The notes under the pieces: model-generated
Told to the model about the DNA's origin: nothing
Seen by the model: the letters and a program-made list of their open reading frames with translations, nothing else
Database searches by the model: none
Program-made: the position numbers and the translations under genes
Shown here: positions 1-6,434 of the stretch, one piece after another
Numbering within the stretch: position 1 is the first letter of the stretch
Layout: each line of letters begins with the position of its first letter
Virus record (IMG/VR): IMGVR_UViG_3300020465_000107
Span: 1-21,808 of that record
From: a virus
Reading direction: 5' to 3' (one strand)
DNA length: 21,808 nt

Positions 1-879
1 TTTTTCATCAAGAGACCATTGATTACCACTCATTATATGATTTTGAGCTTTTTTTACCATATCTGTTGCTTGTTCTAAAGTTGTATTATATTTAGCTACA
101 GTATCATCTATAAGAGGAAGTAAATCCATAACTGCTATAGCTCCTGCGTCATTTTCTCCTGATATACCCATTTCTGCTTCTTTTTTTTCTAAAATTTGTG
201 CTAATACTACTACCTGACCTTCACTTAATTCAGCAGTATTTAGTCCTGCTTGTATGTCTAAAAATGTTGTAAAATTTTTTGGTATCCCATAGTATTCTTC
301 ATTAAGAAATAAATCATCATCATTAAAAATAGGGGGACCTTTAGGTATTTTATCAATCATATCTTGAGTAGGATGTAAATATCCTTCCCAACCAGTACCT
401 TCCCATGATCCTCCAAATCTTTCATTATACCCTAAAACAGAACGTAAATATCTATGTTGCCCCCACCACATTATTGCTCTTAGTTGACCTCTTTCCATAA
501 CATATGCTTGTGGTTGTATATCAGTATTATGTTCATAGTTAGGGTTAGATACTAATGCTCCATTAGGAAAAAATGGATGTTCTGGTTCTGTTGCTGATAA
601 TTGGTTTTGGAGGTCTCCTATTTCTTCTATTAGGGCATCTATTCGAGCTTGTTGAACATCAACCCCTTTATTAACATATGCACTACTTTTTTGAATAAGT
701 TCTTCATGAGATTTGCTTCCTGCTTTTGGTATATTATAAAATAATTTATTGTATATTTGAAAAAATTGATTAGGAGTATATCTTTCTAATGGTTTTTTTA
801 ATTCACTAAATTCATTATCGTTATTAGAATTATAAGTATTTTTTCCATATATTGTTTTTACTATTTTATATGTAGCCAT
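1..879 (-). CDS. Partial phage structural protein (C-terminus outside window)
   Basis: The reading frame opens at an ATG at 879 and stays open for 293 codons to the window edge, so the C-terminus is missing. Its start overlaps the stop of the upstream gene in a TAATG arrangement, which fixes the start and implies translational coupling. The protein begins MATYKIVKTIYGKNTY and has a segment FFQIYNKLFYNIPKAGSKSH near residue 40. A helical, Gln/Glu-rich stretch follows at about 75-95, then a Trp-rich segment (MWWGQHRYL; GGSWEGTGWEGY) around residues 135-165. I recognise no enzyme motif. Its place immediately downstream of gp6-like and DNRLRE-like genes suggests a baseplate or tail-fibre-network component. 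The function is inferred from position only. Confidence 0.7.
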   Translation of the reverse strand, partial: MATYKIVKTIYGKNTYNSNNDNEFSELKKPLERYTPNQFFQIYNKLFYNIPKAGSKSHEELIQKSSAYVNKGVDVQQARIDALIEEIGDLQNQLSATEPEHPFFPNGALVSNPNYEHNTDIQPQAYVMERGQLRAIMWWGQHRYLRSVLGYNERFGGSWEGTGWEGYLHPTQDMIDKIPKGPPIFNDDDLFLNEEYYGIPKNFTTFLDIQAGLNTAELSEGQVVVLAQILEKKEAEMGISGENDAGAIAVMDLLPLIDDTVAKYNTTLEQATDMVKKAQNHIMSGNQWSLDEK

Positions 880-2042
880 TATCTTATAATTTTAAAATTA
901 TAATCATTATCATAAATTGTAGTACCATCATTATTTATATGTTTAAATAATAAACGATAATATCTTTCAGGTTGTAATCCTTTCATATATAATTTAAAAT
1001 ACATCCCTTGTGAATCTGCACTTAATTGAGTATTATTATTATCAAAAGGTATTATTTCTTCTTCTGTATGTGCATCTCTTATGCTATAATATGATTTTGT
1101 TGTAAAATATCCTGTATCTAGATAATTTGAAGATGTAGCAAATTGTCTTACTGGATATTTATCTCTTACATGAATTCTAAGAGTTGCTATTTCATTTTGA
1201 TTATATTCTTCTTTATTTCTATATAAACTTACATTTAATTCTCCATTAAGTTTAGCTGATGATTGATAATTATGAATACTATCTTTCCATTTAAAAGTCA
1301 ATTTTGGTGGATATATAGTGTGAGTATTTACTGAAAACCATTTTAATTCACCAAAGCTACTTGAAGTACCTGTTTCTATTATATCAGGTTTTTTTATAAT
1401 AAAACCATTATTGTATATACCTGTAGGGTATTCTTGATTTACAAATAAACTAGCACTCCATTTTCTTATTATATCTGTTACTTCTATATTTGTATCTAAA
1501 TTGTCTCCTTTTAAAAATTGTTGTGTACCATAAAAACCACTTCCTGTGTACCATACTCCTCCTCCTTCAGCGATACCAACTGCTGAAGATGTATTTATAG
1601 ATCCTGTAACTCCATCATTAAAACTTGAAGTTGGCCATTGTGTTTTATCAATATCATTATCACTATAGACCCAAGAGGCTCCATCTGAAGATGTTGGTAA
1701 ATTTGAATATCTTCCTGTTCCTTCATCCCATATTTGAGCAATAGGAAAAGCATCTAAATTAATTATAGTAGTTAAATTTTTATGTTCTGTAGAAAATAAC
1801 TGTAAACTACATGTTACTTCTCTTCCTGTTTGGAAATTTAAAGCTCCTACTTCTTTAATAGCTAATTTTAAATCATTATTTGAAAATTTTACTAGTATTC
1901 TTGAGGGATGGTATCTTGTGTCTGATGTACCTTTTTCTTTTACAAGTTCAAGAATTTCATCATGCCCTGTGTTCATTGTAGACCTGTTAGGGTGACTATA
2001 TAATGTTGTGTCTATTTCCGGAAATATAGAATAATATGCCAT
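879..2042 (-). CDS. Structural protein with DNRLRE-like beta domain
   Basis: This 387-residue protein is probably a virion structural component. Residues about 5-255 resemble a DNRLRE-type beta-sandwich: an opening DTTLYSHPNRSTMNTG, a framework strand RILVKFS, a central ITDIIRKW-like segment (EVTDIIRKWSASLF), a Gly-rich GGGVWYTGSGFYG loop, and a closing YPPKLTFKW strand. The last ~120 residues form a second beta-rich, Ig-like region. DNRLRE-like modules are known mainly as carbohydrate- or surface-binding domains, so binding to the host surface or to another tail protein is plausible. The gene starts 2 bases after the gp6-like gene ends and overlaps the next gene by one base, so it belongs to the baseplate operon. 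The family assignment is by pattern and is moderate. Confidence 0.6.
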   Translation of the reverse strand: MAYYSIFPEIDTTLYSHPNRSTMNTGHDEILELVKEKGTSDTRYHPSRILVKFSNNDLKLAIKEVGALNFQTGREVTCSLQLFSTEHKNLTTIINLDAFPIAQIWDEGTGRYSNLPTSSDGASWVYSDNDIDKTQWPTSSFNDGVTGSINTSSAVGIAEGGGVWYTGSGFYGTQQFLKGDNLDTNIEVTDIIRKWSASLFVNQEYPTGIYNNGFIIKKPDIIETGTSSSFGELKWFSVNTHTIYPPKLTFKWKDSIHNYQSSAKLNGELNVSLYRNKEEYNQNEIATLRIHVRDKYPVRQFATSSNYLDTGYFTTKSYYSIRDAHTEEEIIPFDNNNTQLSADSQGMYFKLYMKGLQPERYYRLLFKHINNDGTTIYDNDYNFKIIR

Positions 2043-2044
2043 AA

Positions 2045-3928
2045 TTATCTGTATGTTGTTACTCGTCCCTTAATGTCTTGATTTGGGAATTTTAATTCAA
2101 AAATACTTGGATCTAATGAAGGGTAAATTACTTCTTTTTTAGTTGCTGATTCAAAATCATATCTATAAACAGAATAAGGATTACCATTTTTATTTAAAAC
2201 TGTTACTTTTTCAACTGTTTGTACTCCTTGAACACTACCTAATAGATTCATTATTTCTGATTTTATAATTGGTTGATTTATTTGCCATTTATCTATTTCA
2301 AAATAATTTTGTAATTCTGATATACAATTAAGTAATACTTCTTCATTATTATAATTTGTAAATGTAGTTATTTCAAAATCAACTGAAAAATTAATTACAA
2401 AAGCATTTTTAATATTAATAGAATCTGTTAACATTCTAAACTGTTCTAAATATGTTATTAAATTTTGTTTTGTAGCTGCATTTAAAGTTGTAAGTTTTTT
2501 ATTTTTATCATATCCTAAAGTATATAAATTTAAAGCTAAAGGATTAGGAATACGTCCAGGTTCTGAAGTTAATGGAGATAACTGGTCATCTTGAGTTATA
2601 TATGCTTTTGATATTCTACCAAACATAGAGGGCAAAGAAAGAGTTCTAATCATATAATCTTCTTTAGTTACAGCTCTTTTTTGAGAAGCAAAAGATGCTA
2701 TTGCATTTAATCTAGTTTCTTCAATAGTATCTCCACCTGAACCACCTGATGCTTTTTCTGGGTTATTAACAGCTACTGATTCTTTTACAAAATTTAATAA
2801 TCCTACATTTAAGTTAGCATTGTTAGTTAAATTTAAAGATCCTATTTGGTTTATTGTACCTGTTGCTACATTTGAAGCTATCCCTCCTCCTACAAGATAT
2901 TTTACAGTTAATGTAGTATTAGCAGGAACTTGACCATAAGCTTTAGTATATAAAAAATTTGAAGGATCATAAGCTACATCTAATTTATTTCTTCCATCTT
3001 TTATTCCTAAACCTATATTATCGGGATTTGGAATTATTTCTACATCTGCTTGATCTGAAATTCCACCTCCAAATTGTATTTCTAGTCTATTATTATCTTT
3101 AAAACGAGTTGTAAATCTTCTTGGTACTTTTTTTACTTTTAATAAATATGGAGTTTGTTTATTATATTGATATAAATCAGGATCATTAGCTCCTGTATTT
3201 TCTACTTCTTCAAATATAGTATCTTGTGCTAAATAATCTACTTCTTTATATTCATTTCCATCAGCATCAGTAATAGATTCTATAGATAAAACATTATTAT
3301 CAAATAATTCTAATGTTAAAAATTGTTGGGGGCCCGCTATTTCAAATGACTGATCTTTTCTTGTAGCTGATATAGCTTGTGTTGATTTTTTTAAAAGATA
3401 GTATTGAGGGTTATTATCAGAATCATAATTATATATACTAAGTGTTGTAGGATCCATAGATCCAGAAACTCTAAAATCTATTTTATCCTGAGTCATAAAA
3501 TTAGGACCTTCTGAAGATTGGAATATAGAATTTTCTCCTATTTGTAAACAATAATTATAATCTGGGACATAATTATCTCCTACAGAGGGTAATAATTGAA
3601 ATACATCTAAAGTTACACTTGCTGCTGTTGTTGCTTTAGGTTTATATCCCATAGCATAAGCAAGATTATTTATATTTTCTCTTTCTTTAGCTACAGTTAT
3701 AAATGATTCTTGTAACTGAGTATCAGTATAAAAAGATAAAACATCTCCTACATAAGCAGCCATTTCTATAAACATCATACCTGGAGATGCTTCACTAAAA
3801 TCATTAAAAGTATTAGGGTAGTATATTTGAGCAAATTCGAGTAATTGATTTTTAAAAGAATTATAATCTTTATTTAAATAATTAACATCTTTATCCTGTG
3901 ATTTATTTGATACTTTAGTATAAGCCAT
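2045..3928 (-). CDS. Baseplate wedge protein, gp6/baseplate J-like
   Basis: This 627-residue protein matches the T4 gp6 / baseplate J-like family that forms the inner ring of contractile-tail baseplates. The N-terminal signature is clear: a YLNKDYNSFKNQLLEFAQ segment, then FNDFSEASPGMMFIEMAAYVGD and an LSFYTDTQLQESF helix (residues about 18-80), the usual assembly core. A middle beta-rich region carries VDYLAQ and RLEIQFGGG, and about residues 390-430 hold the conserved-type segment ASGGSGGDTIEETRLNA followed by AVTKEDYMIRTLSLP. It is also close to T4 gp6 in size. The immediately upstream gene is gp25-like, its usual partner in the wedge. There is no Shine-Dalgarno sequence; an AT-rich leader precedes the ATG. 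Confidence 0.87.
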   Translation of the reverse strand: MAYTKVSNKSQDKDVNYLNKDYNSFKNQLLEFAQIYYPNTFNDFSEASPGMMFIEMAAYVGDVLSFYTDTQLQESFITVAKERENINNLAYAMGYKPKATTAASVTLDVFQLLPSVGDNYVPDYNYCLQIGENSIFQSSEGPNFMTQDKIDFRVSGSMDPTTLSIYNYDSDNNPQYYLLKKSTQAISATRKDQSFEIAGPQQFLTLELFDNNVLSIESITDADGNEYKEVDYLAQDTIFEEVENTGANDPDLYQYNKQTPYLLKVKKVPRRFTTRFKDNNRLEIQFGGGISDQADVEIIPNPDNIGLGIKDGRNKLDVAYDPSNFLYTKAYGQVPANTTLTVKYLVGGGIASNVATGTINQIGSLNLTNNANLNVGLLNFVKESVAVNNPEKASGGSGGDTIEETRLNAIASFASQKRAVTKEDYMIRTLSLPSMFGRISKAYITQDDQLSPLTSEPGRIPNPLALNLYTLGYDKNKKLTTLNAATKQNLITYLEQFRMLTDSINIKNAFVINFSVDFEITTFTNYNNEEVLLNCISELQNYFEIDKWQINQPIIKSEIMNLLGSVQGVQTVEKVTVLNKNGNPYSVYRYDFESATKKEVIYPSLDPSIFELKFPNQDIKGRVTTYR

Positions 3929-3938
3929 ATTATTTTAT

Positions 3939-4397
3939 TTAGTAAGGATTTAAATTTTCTTGTAAAGTTGGATCTGCCATATAATCCGGATCACTAAGAT
4001 TAAGTGCTATTGCATCTAATTTGTCACTATATTTAAATCTATATGTTATTTTTATATGTAATCTATGTTTTTCATCTACGGGACTTGCTTCTACCCCAAA
4101 TAAATCAACATCAGGTATAAATATATTTATTTGGTTATTTATTTCTGTTTTTAATGCATCTACATCTATATTAGGTTCAAAAAGTAGATTTTGGATTCCT
4201 ACACCAAAATTAGGTTCATTTATTCTTTCTCCTTTTTTAGTTACAAGAAGATTAATTAAATTACTTTTTATTTGTTCATTGTAAGTATATGTTTGTTTAA
4301 ATACTCCAGGAGCGTTAAAAGGAAAAGCAACCCCAATAGCAGCATTTTTATTGAGATCTAAAGGGTTAATATTTACAGGGTTATTAAATGTAGGCAT
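3939..4397 (-). CDS. Baseplate wedge protein, gp25-like
   Basis: This 152-residue protein belongs to the gp25/GPW_gp25 family, a small baseplate wedge subunit that sits with gp6 and helps start sheath assembly. The diagnostic segment is NLLVTKKGERINEPNFGVG followed by LLFEP (residues about 47-75), matching the family's 'T..GER...P.FG..L...LFEP' core. The C-terminal half, with IKITYRFKYSDKLDAIALN, fits the family's closing beta strands. The length is close to other members (T4 gp25 is about 130 residues). It lies 10 bases before the gp6-like gene and 3 bases after an unknown gene, so it is in the same operon. The family is sometimes labelled 'lysozyme-like', but no catalytic function should be assumed. 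Confidence 0.92.
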   Translation of the reverse strand: MPTFNNPVNINPLDLNKNAAIGVAFPFNAPGVFKQTYTYNEQIKSNLINLLVTKKGERINEPNFGVGIQNLLFEPNIDVDALKTEINNQINIFIPDVDLFGVEASPVDEKHRLHIKITYRFKYSDKLDAIALNLSDPDYMADPTLQENLNPY

Positions 4398-4400
4398 TTG

Positions 4401-4838
4401 TTAGTTTCCTTTTTTTCTTGCAATTGCTTTCATTAAATCACTATAATCTCTTGTTACTGCATTTGCTACAGATTCAGGCATTCCTGCTGTTTCCATAGGC
4501 AGTGGAGCACCAGTAGCGAATGGTTTTGATAAACTTACAGGAGCATGAGCTGTTTGAGTATTTGTATTACTCATTGCTGTTTCGTTTAATAAGTCATTTA
4601 ATGTATTATCTTTTACAAAATTTTGTTTTTTAATTGGTTTTTTACCCATAATTTTTTCTTTTAAAGAATTTTTTATATTATTTGATACAGGTGTATCAAT
4701 AATAGGTTGTTCTTTAATTATAGGTTTAACTTCATCACGTAAATCTTCTTTAAGTGATTTAATTTCTCTACGTAACGCATAATCAATTTCTTCTCTAACT
4801 ATTTTTCTAATCAGATTTTCAAATGTTTTTGCTTTCAT
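4401..4838 (-). CDS. Unknown helical phage protein in baseplate operon
   Basis: I do not recognise this 145-residue protein. The first ~45 residues are strongly helical and charged (KTFENLIRKIVREEIDYALRRE then EIKSLKEDLRDEV), typical of a coiled coil. A polar, Pro-rich middle follows, then a C-terminal region with MPESVANAVTRDYSDLMKAI. There is no signal peptide or TM segment. It is the first gene after a promoter-like box (4849-4864), followed 3 bases later by the gp25-like gene, so it may lead a sub-operon with gp25 and gp6. A chaperone or connector role in the baseplate is possible but only inferred from position. Confidence 0.7.
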   Translation of the reverse strand: MKAKTFENLIRKIVREEIDYALRREIKSLKEDLRDEVKPIIKEQPIIDTPVSNNIKNSLKEKIMGKKPIKKQNFVKDNTLNDLLNETAMSNTNTQTAHAPVSLSKPFATGAPLPMETAGMPESVANAVTRDYSDLMKAIARKKGN

Positions 4839-4848
4839 TATTATTATG

Positions 4849-4864
4849 TTTTATTATAAATATA
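4849..4864 (-). promoter_or_regulatory. Promoter-like box TATATTTATAATAAAA
   Basis: On the minus strand this 16-mer lies 10 bases before the ATG at 4838 in a short non-coding gap. It is identical to the 16-mer at 9409-9424 and shares its first 9-11 bases with boxes at 14365-14375, 20838-20848 and 21189-21199, each also in a gap. The phage encodes a gp55-like sigma factor, and T4 late promoters carry a single -10 element (TATAAATA), so a related late promoter is a reasonable reading. The reverse strand of the box actually contains TATAAATA, so the direction of action is inferred from the genes downstream. Confidence 0.5.
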
Positions 4865-4881
4865 AATTTTATTTTTTTCTT

Positions 4882-5952
4882 TTAACTTCTTGATATCTTT
4901 CCCCTACCAGAGCCTCTTCGATATGATCTTGCTCTAGGACTATTTTTAGGAATTACTTCTGTTTGTGTATTATCATCTATTTCTCCTTGTGTATTTGGAC
5001 CTTTTGCTATATAACGGTTATATCCTACCATTTTTAAATTAGCATTATATATTTTATCAATATATTCAGTTCCTGTTAATTCTTCTATTAAATTTTTATA
5101 AAAATCATCTGTATCACTATCTGGTACTAACCCATTATGTCCTAAAGGATTAATTCCATCACCTAATATTAAATTTTCATCTATATTACCTTCAGAGTCT
5201 GTTAATTCTTGATTTTGATAACATTTTTGAATATACAATAAATAATAAAGTTCTACTGTTTGTCTTGCTTGAAGTATTAAAGCTAATAATGAATCTACTA
5301 ATCTTATACCACCTTCTATTATTCTTTGTAAAAAGTTTATTTGTTTATTAATGAAACCATCAGGTGCTAAAACTTTCATAAAACCTTTAATACAACCTTT
5401 AAGACATACAGCTATTCCTTGTATTTGTAACATTTTTTCTTGTAGTGCTGTTATAACACCCCCTGTAGCCCATCGAAGAGGTAAAAAACTTACAACAGCA
5501 TCAACTGCTATATGGACTATATTTAAAGTAGTAATTATTCCATCCATTATATTACATAATTGGTATATTCTAGCTATTTTTGCTAAAATAGCTTGTAATT
5601 TAGCTAAAAGACCATTCATTCTATCTTTAACACCTAAAGGAACTTCTTCAACTTGATCAATAAGGAGATTTACTTTAGAATAAACTTGTTTTACTGCTCC
5701 TTGAGCTAAAGGATCACATGCATAAGCTAAAAGATCTTCTTTTATTTGTTCTTTATCTATATTAAAATTAGATTGTGGAGATTGAATATTTAAAGGAGGC
5801 ATAAAATCAACATAGGGAATTTGATCTACTAATTCATCTATTTTTGCATTAACTTCTGCTTCTACTTGTATTCTTAATTCATTAAGACGTCTTAATACTT
5901 CTTGTTTTAACATTCTTAATAAATTTGCGGGATTTGATACTGTATGTGCCAT
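4882..5952 (-). CDS. Unknown helical tail/baseplate-region protein
   Basis: I do not recognise this 356-residue protein. Residues 1-50 are a long charged helix (LLRMLKQEVLRRLNELRIQV). A region at about 120-200 alternates hydrophobic helices (IMDGIITTLNIVHIAVDAVV; TALQEKMLQIQGIAVCLKG) that could be buried or membrane-active. The last ~20 residues are basic and Arg/Ser/Gly-rich (ending RGSGRGKISRS). It sits between the spike-like gene and the gp25/gp6 pair, 3 bases after the former. Long amphipathic helices in this position could suit a tail-tube or baseplate hub partner, or a protein that reaches the membrane during ejection. This is inference from composition and location. Confidence 0.65.
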   Translation of the reverse strand: MAHTVSNPANLLRMLKQEVLRRLNELRIQVEAEVNAKIDELVDQIPYVDFMPPLNIQSPQSNFNIDKEQIKEDLLAYACDPLAQGAVKQVYSKVNLLIDQVEEVPLGVKDRMNGLLAKLQAILAKIARIYQLCNIMDGIITTLNIVHIAVDAVVSFLPLRWATGGVITALQEKMLQIQGIAVCLKGCIKGFMKVLAPDGFINKQINFLQRIIEGGIRLVDSLLALILQARQTVELYYLLYIQKCYQNQELTDSEGNIDENLILGDGINPLGHNGLVPDSDTDDFYKNLIEELTGTEYIDKIYNANLKMVGYNRYIAKGPNTQGEIDDNTQTEVIPKNSPRARSYRRGSGRGKISRS

Positions 5953-5955
5953 TGT

Positions 5956-6420
5956 TTATTCTTTTAAAAATATGTTTTTACTTTTTATTCCTTCTATACT
6001 TTCAGTTAATCTATCTATTTGTTCGTATAAAAGTGAAAAATCATTTGCTGCAGGTGCTGAAGTTCCTATTACAGGAACAGTTACACTATATTGGGTTGCT
6101 AGAAATATATAAGTACTTCTTAAAACATCTAACATTTCATTAAGCCATTTTTCTGTTTTATTACCTAATAAAGCAGGTTCTGTTGGGTAATTATCTCCTG
6201 ACATTCCTAAATATATTTTAGGAGTATTTACTATAAAAAAACTATTTTCTACTTTATCACTTGTGTCAAAATGGATACTACCATTAGTACTAAAACCTAT
6301 AGATTTATCAGAAAATAATAAAATTGAATCATCTTTAGCATTAAATAGTATTCTATCTGAATTTATTATTGCTTGTTTTCCTTCATATTTATCTGGAGAT
6401 ATTGGTTTATAAGTTGACAT
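5956..6420 (-). CDS. Spike-like beta-helix protein, gp5 C-terminal type
   Basis: This 154-residue protein begins with short repeating beta segments that read like a triple-stranded beta-helix: IINSDRILFNAKDDSILLFS, then KSIGFSTNGSIHFDTSD, then FFIVNTPKIYLG (residues about 18-75). That pattern (polar turn, short strand, 'I.F.s..' rungs) is typical of the C-terminal needle of T4 gp5 and VgrG-type spikes. The C-terminal half is helical, with WLNEMLDVLRSTYIFLA and a closing SLLYEQIDRLTESIEGI. It follows the hub-amidase gene by 14 bases, so hub and needle appear to be separate polypeptides here, unlike T4 gp5. Confidence in the spike role is moderate. Confidence 0.6.
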   Translation of the reverse strand: MSTYKPISPDKYEGKQAIINSDRILFNAKDDSILLFSDKSIGFSTNGSIHFDTSDKVENSFFIVNTPKIYLGMSGDNYPTEPALLGNKTEKWLNEMLDVLRSTYIFLATQYSVTVPVIGTSAPAANDFSLLYEQIDRLTESIEGIKSKNIFLKE

Positions 6421-6434
6421 ATTTTAATTTTTTA

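Noticed and set aside
4857-4864. T4-type late promoter TATAAATA on the plus strand, also at 9417-9424 and 21190-21197.
   Set aside because: No plus-strand gene follows any of them; the conserved extension and gene positions fit the minus-strand reading of the same box.
5351-5656. Other plus-strand frames (4021-4284, 5351-5656, 5925-6143, 12097-12387, 17045-17230, 19312-19536).
   Set aside because: Each lies opposite a well-supported minus-strand gene and has no recognisable domain or start context.
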